Source: an uncultured Desulfuromonadales bacterium (GTDB lineage Bacteria > Desulfobacterota > Desulfuromonadia > Desulfuromonadales > Geopsychrobacteraceae). Taken from it: DNA of 43,077 nucleotides. The position numbers were made by a program, and so were the translations under genes. The stretch lies in assembly GCA_945787335.1 (NCBI GenBank), contig CALZHR010000193.1, forward strand, positions 1 to 43,077, written 5' to 3'. The notes under the pieces are model-generated. The model searched no databases. It was not told where the DNA came from and worked only from the letters and a program-made list of their open reading frames with translations. How positions within the stretch are numbered: position 1 is the stretch's first letter; each line of letters begins with the position of its first letter. Shown here piece by piece: positions 9,340 to 20,223 of this stretch.

Positions 9340-11100
9340 TCAGCCACCGACGATGTCGGTGACCATTCCCAGTGATCGCTCTTTGAAGATCCGCCACTGG
9401 CCGTTCTCCCTGATCAGGTTCAGCGATTTATGAATCTGATCCTGGTAGACATCGGAGCGGTAGGTCTGCTTGAGCTTGACCTGGATGAAGTTATCTTCCA
9501 GCTGGCGAACCTCAAGATCATCGACCTGCACACGGATCCACTGCGGCCGGGTCAGCCGTGATTTGCGCAGCTCGCGCCACTGCTCCTGGCTGCGGCCAAG
9601 CTCCGGGCGATAGGATTCGCTGTAGAGCGAAAAATAGGTCTGCAGGTCCTGCTGTGACCAGGAGCTGGCCCAGTCGCGCACCAGGTTCTCCACCTCATTG
9701 CGCAATCCTGCGGTAATTCCGGAGGTGAAAGCCTCAACTTTTTCGAGCTGCAGGGCCGCCTTGATCTCGTTCAGCGGAATCGCTGCGCTGGGCGAGAACT
9801 CTTCTCCTGCCGGCCACCACTGCTTGGCTTGCTGCTCGACCGGGGTCGCAACGGCGAGCTTCGCTGGCTGGTTTTGAACTGCGGGGGCCGGCTTGGCCGC
9901 CGCAGCTGTCGCTTCCACGGGCTGGGGATTTCTCCAGGCCGCGGTCCTGATCAGCTCTTCCTGCTGCTTTAGTTTGGCCAGCAGCTCGTCGCGGGTCTGC
10001 TGATTGAAATAATACCCATAGCTTCCGGAGAGCAGAAAACCGATGACGAAGCCACCGACCGCCCACTGGGCAGGGCGCCAGCGGGTCAACTTCTGCCCGG
10101 CTACCAGCTCCCAGGCGACGTTCGCCTCTTCGCGGGCCTTTGCGACTTCAGCCTGCGCCGCCCTGAGCTTTCGGGCGTTTTCTTTTTTCAAGTTCTCCGC
10201 CTGGTTCTGTTCATAGATCAGCGTGTCGAGGGATTGCTGCAGGCTGTTGTTCTCGGCAACCAGCCGGCGGACCTCCGCCACCGCCTGTTCGGTCGGTTCG
10301 ACGACCGGCCCGGGTTCATCCGGATGGCCTCCGACCAACTCGGCATACTGCGCTTCGGGTAGCTCCCCGGCATCTGGTTGATCGAGTTCCACATGTTCGG
10401 ACAAAGCGTCGAGGAGCTCGTGGTAGGAGTGAAAACATGCCTCTTCGGTCAACAGGCGCGCCGCCAGCTGCTGCAGCGGTTCACTCTCCAGCTGAGCGAT
10501 CCGTTCCGCGTCGCTCACCCCTTCCAGCAGCGGTCCGCCCAAACCCAGCTGCAGAATCAACTCACCAAGGCTGTGCAGGGTCTTTGACGTCGCGCTATAG
10601 CTGCGCAGATCATCGGTCGAAAAGAGCTCACGAATACCCAAGTCGATACCGAAATCGGCGATCACCACCCGGCCATCGGCAGCAAAATACAGCTGCTCCG
10701 CGTTGATTTGACCCTGTTCAACCTGCTGTTCGGCAGCATAGACCAGGGCCTGTGCCAACTCGCCAAGCAGCTTCAGCAGCGCTTCTCCTGGCAGGGCTTG
10801 GGGCAGTTCCGCCAGGCTGCCGCCGGAGTAGCTCGCGGTGGTGTAATAAAACAGCAGATCTTCGATTCCAGAATCGTAGAGCGGGGCAATCGAGGGATGG
10901 TTGAGAACGGCCAGCTTTTCCAGCAGGCCCTCCATCAGATAGAGGTTCTGATCACCGCCAAAAACATCAGGAGAGAAGAGCTTGAGCTGAACCTCCCGGT
11001 TAAAGAAGGGGTCCTCTGCTTTGCAGCTGATCCGGCCTTCTGTGGAAGAGATTTCCTCTTTGATGACATAGAGCCCGAATTGTCGACCTATCTCTAGCAT
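9340..11100 (-). CDS. Membrane pseudokinase with coiled coil and NTF2-like C-terminal domain
   Basis: A 586-residue protein with four parts. Residues 1-235 resemble a Ser/Thr kinase: Lys40 (VQLK), a helix-C Glu near 57-61 and DFG at 149-151 remain, but the Gly loop is lost (ISSTEGRISC) and the catalytic loop reads QGQINAEQ at 129-136 instead of HRDxKxxN, so the base Asp and metal Asn are gone. Residues 270-335 form a probable coiled coil. Residues 345-365 are one membrane helix, followed by a Pro/Ala linker (about 390-425). Residues 465-578 resemble the SnoaL/NTF2-like domain found at the C-terminus of Cds6-type L,D-transpeptidases. Topology suggests a cytoplasmic pseudokinase and a periplasmic NTF2 domain. 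ATG 11100 has GGAG upstream and is preferred over ATG-like starts up to 11172. Function unknown; signalling across the membrane or envelope work is inferred. Confidence 0.8.
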   Translation of the reverse strand: MLEIGRQFGLYVIKEEISSTEGRISCKAEDPFFNREVQLKLFSPDVFGGDQNLYLMEGLLEKLAVLNHPSIAPLYDSGIEDLLFYYTTASYSGGSLAELPQALPGEALLKLLGELAQALVYAAEQQVEQGQINAEQLYFAADGRVVIADFGIDLGIRELFSTDDLRSYSATSKTLHSLGELILQLGLGGPLLEGVSDAERIAQLESEPLQQLAARLLTEEACFHSYHELLDALSEHVELDQPDAGELPEAQYAELVGGHPDEPGPVVEPTEQAVAEVRRLVAENNSLQQSLDTLIYEQNQAENLKKENARKLRAAQAEVAKAREEANVAWELVAGQKLTRWRPAQWAVGGFVIGFLLSGSYGYYFNQQTRDELLAKLKQQEELIRTAAWRNPQPVEATAAAAKPAPAVQNQPAKLAVATPVEQQAKQWWPAGEEFSPSAAIPLNEIKAALQLEKVEAFTSGITAGLRNEVENLVRDWASSWSQQDLQTYFSLYSESYRPELGRSQEQWRELRKSRLTRPQWIRVQVDDLEVRQLEDNFIQVKLKQTYRSDVYQDQIHKSLNLIRENGQWRIFKERSLGMVTDIVGG

Positions 11101-11213
11101 CTGATCTCCTACCTGCTGGCGTGATGTGCAGTGGTTTGACTTTTCATTTTCCCTCGCGACCTCGAAGAGCACGATCTAAAAGGAGAGAAAACTATTTTGG
11201 TTAATATAAAAAC

Positions 11214-11241
11214 ATTATAATATTATAACAAAAAAAATCAA
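11214..11241 (-). promoter_or_regulatory. Putative promoter of the pseudokinase gene
   Basis: On the minus strand: TTGATT (11241-11236), 16 bp, TATAAT (11219-11214). A second TATAAT sits at 11227-11222. The stretch is strongly AT-rich and lies between the nth stop and the pseudokinase start, about 113 bp upstream of the ATG. Confidence 0.6.
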
Positions 11242-11258
11242 AATGCCAGTAACTTCTT

Positions 11259-11900
11259 TCAATGTGAACGATCAACCCCGATGCGCGGGCAGAGGTCAAT
11301 CAACGGGCAGCTGCTGCAATGCGGAATCGGCGCCTTACAAGAGCTTCGGCCATGCGCGATCAGCAGGTGCCCGGCCTGGGTCCAAACCTCCGGCTTGAGT
11401 AGCTTGCACAGCTGTTGCTCGATCTTTACCGGATCCTGGGAACAGGTCCAGCCGAAGCGATTGGCCAGGCGCTTGACATGAGTATCGACCACCATTCCGG
11501 GGATCGCGTAAGCATTGCCAAGCACCACGTTCGCGGTCTTGCGGCCGACACCGGCCAGCGCCACCAGGTCATCGAGCCGATCGGGCACCTGCCCCTGGTG
11601 CCGCTCGAACAGCTGCTGAGCGCAGCGAATCAGGTTCTTCGCTTTATTGCGGAAAAAGCCGGTCGTGCGGATCAGCTCTTCCACCTGTGCCTGACTGGCC
11701 GAGGCCAGGGCCTGCGGGTCAGGCAACTGACGAAACAGCTCTCCGGTCACCAGGTTGACCCGCTTGTCGGTACATTGGGCGGAGAGGATGGTGGCCACCA
11801 AGAGCTGCCAGGGGCTCTGGTAGTCAAGCCCGCAGCGAGCTTCTGGATAAACCTGTTGCAACCGCTGCAGCAGGGTAAATGCATGGTCGGCTTTATTCAT
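11259..11900 (-). CDS. nth: Endonuclease III
   Basis: A 213-residue DNA glycosylase/AP lyase that removes oxidised pyrimidines in base-excision repair. The helix-hairpin-helix LVALAGVGRKTANVVLG carries catalytic Lys121; catalytic Asp139 is in VDTHV. The [4Fe-4S] cluster has the classic C-x6-C-x2-C-x5-C spacing (188, 195, 198, 204). Length is normal. The start ATG 11900 has only a weak Shine-Dalgarno. The gene lies 44 bp downstream of the EEP-fold gene on the same strand, so co-transcription is likely. The gap between them holds DnaA-box-like repeats. Confidence 0.96.
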   Translation of the reverse strand: MNKADHAFTLLQRLQQVYPEARCGLDYQSPWQLLVATILSAQCTDKRVNLVTGELFRQLPDPQALASASQAQVEELIRTTGFFRNKAKNLIRCAQQLFERHQGQVPDRLDDLVALAGVGRKTANVVLGNAYAIPGMVVDTHVKRLANRFGWTCSQDPVKIEQQLCKLLKPEVWTQAGHLLIAHGRSSCKAPIPHCSSCPLIDLCPRIGVDRSH

Positions 11901-11923
11901 GTCTCAGGAGTGAAAAAATCGGG

Positions 11924-11953
11924 TTATCAACAGAATCAACAGGCTTATCCACA
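11924..11953. repeat. DnaA-box-like repeat cluster upstream of nth
   Basis: Three nonamers in the same direction: TTATCAACA (11924-11932, one mismatch to TTATNCACA), GAATCAACA (11933-11941, weaker) and TTATCCACA (11945-11953, perfect). The last overlaps the stop codon of the EEP-fold gene. The match is by consensus only; binding is inferred. Confidence 0.5.
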
Positions 11954-12697
11954 GAGGGGGTCTGGCTGTTTGGCCAAGGTCGCAGGCCGCTTCGCCACAT
12001 CTTTCAATTTGAGGAACTGCCGGGTTTCGCTCGACTCGACAGTCAGCACCAGCGGCAGGTGGGGAGATGCCTGACGGGCTTCGGAGGTCGCCACCACGGT
12101 GCCGGTCAGTGCCCGGATCGGCCCACGAAAGTAGATCCGGTCGCGCCCCCAGAGGGGAAAATTGGCGGGGTAGTTGGCCCGCCAGAGCGGCTGGCTGGCC
12201 CGGCGCAGGTGTTCACTGAGACGGATCTGTCCGCACCCCCAAAGCGGCAGGGTAAAGTCACCACTGACGATCGTCGCGCAGGGGAGCGAAGGGTTGTTGA
12301 GCAGCCTTTCGCTGAGCAATTCGCGCACCTGGTCCCGGCGCTGCCAGGGATCGAAGGAAAGACAGAGGTTGAACAGGTGAATCCGCTCGCCGCCCAGATC
12401 AAGGTCGGCGCGCAGACAGCGGCCGCCATGGCCGAGATAATGCTCCTGCAGGTTGTGCAGCGGATAGCGGGAGAGGTAGGCGCAGGCGCCTTCTTCGTTC
12501 GTGCCGAACGAGGCAAGGGCCACGCTTTCGGCCAGCAGCGGCAGGGCGCCCGCGCTCTGCGGCGCAGCGATCTGCTGCAGCATCACCAGGTCGGGCCGCT
12601 GCGAGCGGATCACCCGGGCGCAGCGTTCCGGGTCAAAGTCGCCACTGGCGCTGCGGCAGCTGTTGATGTGGTAACTCATGATCCGAAAGGTCGACAT
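11945..12697 (-). CDS. Degenerate endonuclease/exonuclease/phosphatase-fold protein
   Basis: A 250-residue protein recognisable as EEP superfamily by SYHINSCR, DLVMLQQ, HLFNLCL, VSGDF and SPHLPLV in the right order. Several catalytic positions differ from the family: Asn to His10 (YHI for YNI), metal Glu to Gln42 (LQQ for LQE), His to Cys112 (NLCL for NTHL), Asn to Thr149 (GDFT for GDFN) and Asp to Pro212 (SPH for SDH). Asp147, Asp186 and His213 are kept. I infer loss of hydrolase activity, perhaps keeping a binding role. There is no signal peptide. A TATAAT lies on this strand at 12732-12727 but without a good -35. The C-terminal 30 residues (after about 220) are outside the fold. Probably an operon with nth. 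Confidence 0.75.
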   Translation of the reverse strand: MSTFRIMSYHINSCRSASGDFDPERCARVIRSQRPDLVMLQQIAAPQSAGALPLLAESVALASFGTNEEGACAYLSRYPLHNLQEHYLGHGGRCLRADLDLGGERIHLFNLCLSFDPWQRRDQVRELLSERLLNNPSLPCATIVSGDFTLPLWGCGQIRLSEHLRRASQPLWRANYPANFPLWGRDRIYFRGPIRALTGTVVATSEARQASPHLPLVLTVESSETRQFLKLKDVAKRPATLAKQPDPLCG

Positions 12698-12772
12698 CGC
12701 TTCCCCTTTAGAATGGCAGCAACCACATTATAATCGCAGCGGCTAAAAAGGCCAGTATTTCCACCTGAAATA

Positions 12773-12800
12773 GAAAAAGAGGCTGCGAGGCCTCTTTTTC
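12773..12800 (-). terminator. Intrinsic terminator of the gyrase-cyclophilin gene run
   Basis: An 11-bp perfect stem (GAAAAAGAGGC at 12773-12783, complement at 12790-12800) with a 6-base loop. On the minus strand it follows the cyclophilin stop by about 25 bp and ends in a T-rich run, closing the minus-strand gene series that starts at dnaN. Confidence 0.8.
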
Positions 12801-12824
12801 CGTAACTGCTGCGATCGGTCGGGA

Positions 12825-13391
12825 TTATTCGTTGGCCCGGCGGACCGATTCTATGATCACCAGCGGTTCGGGGAAGTTCTGAAACATCTGGTTTTTGGCG
12901 ACGGTGCGCAGCTTGCCGATCTCTTCGACCACCGCCATTCCCTTAACCACCTTGCCGAAAACGGCATAACCGTAGGTTCTCGGGCTGGTGCCCCGCTGAT
13001 TGAGGAAGTCGTTGTCGACCAGGTTGATGAAAAACTGGCTGGTCGCGCTGTCGACCACATTGGTCCGGGCCATGGCGATGGTTCCCTTGTCGTTTTTCAG
13101 GCCATTGGTCGCTTCATTCTTGATCGGCGCCATGGTGGTCTTGCGCTGGCTCGCTTGATCGAAGCCGCCCCCCTGGATCATGAAATTGCCGATCACCCGG
13201 TGGAAAATGGTGCCGTCGTAGAACTTCTGATCGACGTATTTAAGGAAATTGGCCACCGAGATCGGTGCTTTCTCCTCGTCCAGTTCCAGGGTGATATTGC
13301 CCATGCTGGTCTTCATTTCCACCAGCTGACCGGCCTGAGCGCTGCCGACCGCGGCAAAACAGAGGATGCAGAAAATCAGTATCTTTTTCAT
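12825..13391 (-). CDS. Periplasmic cyclophilin-type peptidyl-prolyl isomerase
   Basis: A 188-residue protein with a cleavable signal peptide (basic MKK, hydrophobic core, GSAQA cleavage site at about 20). The remainder is a cyclophilin domain: TIFHRVIGNFMIQGG holds the catalytic Arg/Phe region, with GTIAMAR and SQFFINL further on. It catalyses proline cis-trans isomerisation in exported proteins, as PpiA does. It lies 24 bp after gpsA and ends at the intrinsic terminator, so it is probably the last gene of the gyrase run. Similar to E. coli ppiA in size and location of export, but several paralogues are usual, so no symbol is given. Confidence 0.92.
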   Translation of the reverse strand: MKKILIFCILCFAAVGSAQAGQLVEMKTSMGNITLELDEEKAPISVANFLKYVDQKFYDGTIFHRVIGNFMIQGGGFDQASQRKTTMAPIKNEATNGLKNDKGTIAMARTNVVDSATSQFFINLVDNDFLNQRGTSPRTYGYAVFGKVVKGMAVVEEIGKLRTVAKNQMFQNFPEPLVIIESVRRANE

Positions 13392-13415
13392 CGTCTCTCC
13401 CGTCGTTTGTTTAGA

Positions 13416-14447
13416 TTAGTCGTCCCGCACCGCTTCGGCTTTCAGATCACGCAGCATCAGGTCGCTGACCGCCTGGCGAGGATCTTTGTTCTGGTAAAGA
13501 ATCTGGTACATCTGCTCGATGATCGGCACTTCGACGCCGAGCTTCTGCGCCAGCTGATAGGCGGAGAGGGTGGTTTTGACGCCTTCGGCGACCATCTGCA
13601 TGCCGCCAAGGATTTCATCCAGCGTGCGCCCCTTGCCGAGTTCGATGCCGACGCTGCGGTTCCGGGACAGGTCACCGGTACAGGTCAGCACCAGGTCACC
13701 CATCCCGGTCAAGCCGGCGAAGGTTTCCGGGGCGCCGCCCAGCTTGAGCCCGAGCCGGGTCATCTCGGCGAGGCCGCGGGTGATCAGGGCCGCCCGCGAA
13801 TTGTGACCGAAGCCGAGGCCATCGGCAACCCCGGCCGCCAGCGCAATCACGTTCTTCATTGCGCCACCCAGCTCGACGCCGACAATGTCGTCGTGGGTAT
13901 AGACGCGGAACGTCTTGGTGCTGAACACCGCCTGGATCTGCTCGGCAACCTGCAGGTCGCGCGCCGCGGCGACCACGGCGGTCGGCATCCCCTGGATCAC
14001 CTCCTTGGCGAAGGAGGGGCCGGAGAGGAAGCCGAGCTGTCGATGCAACGCGCTCGGCAACAGCTCCTCGAACACCTGCGACATCAGCAGCAGACTGTCG
14101 TTTTCGATCCCCTTGGACGCGCAGACGATCAAAGCCTGCGGGTCGATCTGCGGCAATGCCTGCTGCAGCACCTGTCGCGTCACCTGCGAAGGGGAGACGA
14201 ACAGCAGCAGCTTTTTACCCTGCACCGCCTGTTGCAGGTCGGTGCCGTAACTGAGGTTCTCCGAAAGGGTGTGGCCGGGCAGATAGGTGTCATTGACCCG
14301 GGTCTGCTGCATCCGCTCCGCCAGGTCGCTCTCATAGCACCAGAGCAGGACCCGGTGCCCTTTTTCCGCCAGCAGGTTGGCCAGAGTGGTCCCCCAGCTG
14401 CCAGCGCCGATAACGGCAAACTCTTCGGTTCCGGTCGGTGTCTGCAT
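13416..14447 (-). CDS. gpsA: Glycerol-3-phosphate dehydrogenase [NAD(P)+]
   Basis: A 343-residue cytosolic enzyme that reduces dihydroxyacetone phosphate to sn-glycerol 3-phosphate for phospholipid synthesis. The Rossmann motif VIGAGSWGTTLA is at residues 12-23. The catalytic Lys lies in GGAMKNVIALAAG, and the GPSFAKEV and GLTGMGDLVLTC signatures are intact. Length is normal. The start codon shares one base with the stop of the TPR gene (TAATG), so translation is coupled. AAGGCGA precedes it. Confidence 0.96.
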   Translation of the reverse strand: MQTPTGTEEFAVIGAGSWGTTLANLLAEKGHRVLLWCYESDLAERMQQTRVNDTYLPGHTLSENLSYGTDLQQAVQGKKLLLFVSPSQVTRQVLQQALPQIDPQALIVCASKGIENDSLLLMSQVFEELLPSALHRQLGFLSGPSFAKEVIQGMPTAVVAAARDLQVAEQIQAVFSTKTFRVYTHDDIVGVELGGAMKNVIALAAGVADGLGFGHNSRAALITRGLAEMTRLGLKLGGAPETFAGLTGMGDLVLTCTGDLSRNRSVGIELGKGRTLDEILGGMQMVAEGVKTTLSAYQLAQKLGVEVPIIEQMYQILYQNKDPRQAVSDLMLRDLKAEAVRDD

Positions 14448-15325
14448 TAAATCGCCTTTTTTTTGCTCGCTATCCGCTTTTGCAGATGCTCGATCTTCTC
14501 CTGCAGCAGTTGCTGCTGAGGGAAATCGGTCAGTTGCTGGTATCTATCGAGGGCGTCCTCGAGCAGGTTCTGCTCTTCGAGCAGCTTGGCCAGGTTGAAG
14601 CTGGCCTGTACAGCATAGTCGCTGTCGGGGTACTCCTCAATCAGCTGCTGCCAGTTTTTTTCCGCTTCTGACGGCTGCTTATCCAACAGATGAATGCCGG
14701 CTTTGCGGTAAAGGGCATCGGGACGCAGCTGACTGGAGGGGTAGTTTTCCAGCAGAGTCCCGAGCTCGATCCGTGCCTGGGTATAATTGTCGAGCCGATA
14801 GTAACAGTCGGCGATCTCGTAGAGATAATAATCACCGCTCTCTGGAGAAACATCGAGCAGGCGCTGGTAAGCTTCGATGGCCCGGGAATAATCGCGGAGC
14901 GAATACTTGATGATCCGCGCGGCCTCCTGCCGGGCACTGAGCGCCTGGGGACTGGCGGGAAAATCGTGCTCCAGCTGCAGAAAGCTGAGCAGCGCCTGTT
15001 GCTCGTCCTGCCGGTCAAGCTGCCAGATGCGGCCGCTGCGCAGCAGGGCTTCGGGGGCCAGATGCGCCTGAGGGTAATCGGCATAGAGCTGCTGATAGAG
15101 CTGCTGAGCAGCGCTGAAATCGCCCTGGCTTTCCAGCTCGATGCCGCGCTGCAGCAGCCGCTCAGGGGCGGCTAGCTGCTCCTGACGGTAAACCGGCAGC
15201 AGCCCGGCGGCCAGCAGGACCAGCAACAGCAGCCACCAGAGCCAGCGCCTCGATTTACTCTTCTTCGCCCGGAGTTGCTGACGGGTCTGCTGATTCAGCT
15301 CCTTCTTCAACTGCCCCAGATTCAT
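14447..15325 (-). CDS. Membrane-anchored TPR protein
   Basis: A 292-residue protein with a strongly basic cytoplasmic N-terminus (residues 1-27), one membrane helix (about 28-45), then a periplasmic series of about five to six tetratricopeptide-like helical pairs (for example [36 protein letters not shown] and [18 protein letters not shown]), ending in a basic helix. Such repeats bind partner proteins, as in YfgM- or CpoB/BamD-like factors; the partner here is unknown. ATG 15325 lies 71 bp inside gyrA. It is preferred because AAGGACGAGGTGG precedes it and no later start retains the membrane helix. It is co-transcribed with gyrA and gpsA. Confidence 0.8.
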   Translation of the reverse strand: MNLGQLKKELNQQTRQQLRAKKSKSRRWLWWLLLLVLLAAGLLPVYRQEQLAAPERLLQRGIELESQGDFSAAQQLYQQLYADYPQAHLAPEALLRSGRIWQLDRQDEQQALLSFLQLEHDFPASPQALSARQEAARIIKYSLRDYSRAIEAYQRLLDVSPESGDYYLYEIADCYYRLDNYTQARIELGTLLENYPSSQLRPDALYRKAGIHLLDKQPSEAEKNWQQLIEEYPDSDYAVQASFNLAKLLEEQNLLEDALDRYQQLTDFPQQQLLQEKIEHLQKRIASKKKAI

Positions 15326-17762
15326 CCACCTCGTCCTTCTCTGCCAGCTTGGCGACCGACACGATCAGCTCACCCTCCTCCAGCACCATCATCCGCACCC
15401 CTTGGGTGTTACGGCCGATGGAGCGGATGTTGCTGACCTTGGTGCGCAGCAGCTTGCCGCGATCGGTGATGAACATCAGGTCAGATTCCTCATCGACCAT
15501 CATGATGTTGACCACCTTGCCGTTGCGTTCGCTGGTCTTGATGGTGATGATCCCCTTGCCGCCGCGGCTCTGGATCCGGTACTCGGCGATGTCGGTGCGC
15601 TTGCCGTAGCCGTTTTCGGTGATCGTCACCAGCGCCAGGGCGGTGTTGTCGGTCACCGACTGCAGGCCGATCACCTCGTCGTCCTTTTCCAGGGTCATGC
15701 CGCGCACCCCCCGTGCCGGACGGCCCATGGAACGGACATCCGACTCCGGAAAGCGGATCGACTTGCCGTTGCGGCTGGCGAGAATCAGATCCATATTACC
15801 GTCCGTCAGGCGCGCCTCAATCAGGCAGTCCCCCTCGTCGATGGTTAAGGCAATGATACCACCGGCGCGCGGGTTGGAGTAAGCCATCAGCTCGGTCTTC
15901 TTGATCGTGCCGCGGGCGGTAGCGGTGACGATGTACTTGCCCGCTTCGAACTCCTTGACCGGCAGGATGGTGGTGACCTTCTCCTCCGGCGCCAGGCTGA
16001 GCAGGTTGACGATCGCCTTGCCGCGCGAGGCGCGGCCGCCCTGCGGGATCTCGTGCACCTTGAGCCAGTAGACCTTGCCGAGGGTGGTGAAGATCAGCAC
16101 GTAGGAGTGGGTCGAGGCGATAAACAGGTTCTCGACGAAATCCTCCTCCTTCGGCTTGATGCCGCTCTTGCCCTTGCCGCCGCGCCGCTGGGCACGGTAG
16201 AGAGAGACCGCGTTGCGCTTGATGTAGCCACCGTGGGTGACGGTGACCACCATGTCCTCCTCGACGATCATATCCTCGAGGGTCAGATCGGCGGTGCGGT
16301 CGATGATCTCGGTGCGGCGCGGGTTGGCGAACTTCTCTTTCACCTCGAGCAGCTCGGTCTTGATGATATTGAGGATCTCCACCTCGCTGGCGAGGATCTC
16401 CTTGAGGCGCTTGATCTGGGCCAGAATCTGCGCCAGTTCCTCGAGGATTTTGTCCCGCTCCATGCCGGTCAACCGGTGCAGGCGCAGTTCGAGGATCGCC
16501 TGGGCCTGAATCTCGGAAAAGGAAAAACGCTCGATCAGCCGTTGTTTCGCCTCAGCCGGGGTGGCGCTGCTCTTGATGATCTGAATCACCTCGTCGAGGT
16601 TCTCCAGGGCCAGCTTGAAACCCTGCAGGATGTGGGCGCGCGCCTCGGCCTTTTTCAGCTCGAAGATGCAGCGGCGGGTGACGATCTCGCGGCGGTGATC
16701 AATGAAGCAGTCGAGCACCTCGCGCAGGCTGAGGATCTTCGGCTGGCCGGAGACGATCGCCAGCATGATGATGCCGAAGGAGGACTGCATGGCGGTCATC
16801 TTGTAGAGCTGGTTGAGGATGACACCGGGGACCATGTCCCGCTTCAGCTCGATGACGATGCGCATGCCGTCGCGGTCCGACTCATCGCGCAGGTCGGAGA
16901 TCCCCTCGATCTTCTTGGTGCGGACCAGGTCGGCGATCTTTTCGATCAGCTTCGCCTTGTTGACCTGGTAGGGGATCTCGGTGACGATAATCGCCTCGCG
17001 ACCGCTGCGCCGGTCGACCTCGACCAGCGCCCGGGCGCGCATCTGCACAATGCCGCGGCCGCTGGTGTAGGCCTCGCGGATCCCTTCTTTGCCGTTGATG
17101 AAGCCGGCGGTCGGGAAATCGGGGCCGGGGATCTTTTCGATCAGTTCCTCGATGGTCAGGCGCGGATCGTCGATCAACGACACCAGCCCGTCGATCACCT
17201 CGCCAAGGTTGTGCGGCGGGATCTTGGTCGCCATGCCGACGGCGATCCCCTCCGAGCCGTTGACCAGCAGGTTGGGGAACTTACAGGGGAGCACCAGCGG
17301 TTCTTCCAGCGAGTCGTCGTAGTTGGGTCCGAAATCGACGGTCTCTTTCTCGATGTCGGCGAGCAACTCCGCGGCCAGCCGATCCATGCGGATTTCGGTG
17401 TAACGCATGGCGGCCGCCGAGTCGCCGTCGATGGAGCCGAAGTTCCCCTGGCCATCGACCAGCGGGTGACGCATGGAGAAGTCCTGGGCCATGCGGACGA
17501 TGGTGTCGTAAACCGCGGTGTCGCCGTGGGGGTGGTACTTACCGATAACGTCACCGACCACGCGGGCCGCCTTTTTGTACGGCTTGTTATAGTCGTTGCC
17601 GAGGTCGTGCATGGCAAAGAGGATCCGCCGGTGAACCGGCTTGAGACCGTCGCGGATATCGGGCAGGGCGCGGCCGACAATGACGCTCATGGCGTAGTCC
17701 ATGTAGGACTTGCGCATCTCGTCTTCGATATTTACGGTAACCTTATTCTGTTCTGTCAGCAT
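15255..17762 (-). CDS. gyrA: DNA gyrase subunit A
   Basis: An 835-residue subunit that breaks and rejoins DNA to introduce negative supercoils together with GyrB. The catalytic Tyr is in [10 protein letters not shown]. The quinolone-region sequence [10 protein letters not shown] has Thr where E. coli has Ser83, a natural variant in many bacteria. The C-terminal beta-pinwheel carries an intact GyrA box (QRRGGKG), which distinguishes it from ParC. The protein ends in an acidic tail (about 24 residues with nine Asp/Glu and no Lys/Arg), encoded in the part overlapped by the TPR gene. GGAGGAG precedes ATG 17762. It is 55 bp downstream of gyrB. Confidence 0.98.
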   Translation of the reverse strand: MLTEQNKVTVNIEDEMRKSYMDYAMSVIVGRALPDIRDGLKPVHRRILFAMHDLGNDYNKPYKKAARVVGDVIGKYHPHGDTAVYDTIVRMAQDFSMRHPLVDGQGNFGSIDGDSAAAMRYTEIRMDRLAAELLADIEKETVDFGPNYDDSLEEPLVLPCKFPNLLVNGSEGIAVGMATKIPPHNLGEVIDGLVSLIDDPRLTIEELIEKIPGPDFPTAGFINGKEGIREAYTSGRGIVQMRARALVEVDRRSGREAIIVTEIPYQVNKAKLIEKIADLVRTKKIEGISDLRDESDRDGMRIVIELKRDMVPGVILNQLYKMTAMQSSFGIIMLAIVSGQPKILSLREVLDCFIDHRREIVTRRCIFELKKAEARAHILQGFKLALENLDEVIQIIKSSATPAEAKQRLIERFSFSEIQAQAILELRLHRLTGMERDKILEELAQILAQIKRLKEILASEVEILNIIKTELLEVKEKFANPRRTEIIDRTADLTLEDMIVEEDMVVTVTHGGYIKRNAVSLYRAQRRGGKGKSGIKPKEEDFVENLFIASTHSYVLIFTTLGKVYWLKVHEIPQGGRASRGKAIVNLLSLAPEEKVTTILPVKEFEAGKYIVTATARGTIKKTELMAYSNPRAGGIIALTIDEGDCLIEARLTDGNMDLILASRNGKSIRFPESDVRSMGRPARGVRGMTLEKDDEVIGLQSVTDNTALALVTITENGYGKRTDIAEYRIQSRGGKGIITIKTSERNGKVVNIMMVDEESDLMFITDRGKLLRTKVSNIRSIGRNTQGVRMMVLEEGELIVSVAKLAEKDEVDESGAVEEGAESADPSATPGEEE

Positions 17763-17817
17763 CTATCTCCTCCAAAACTTCCGCTTACGGAAGCAGGGAT
17801 GAACATGTCGGGAGCGC

Positions 17818-20223
<2,406 letters not shown>

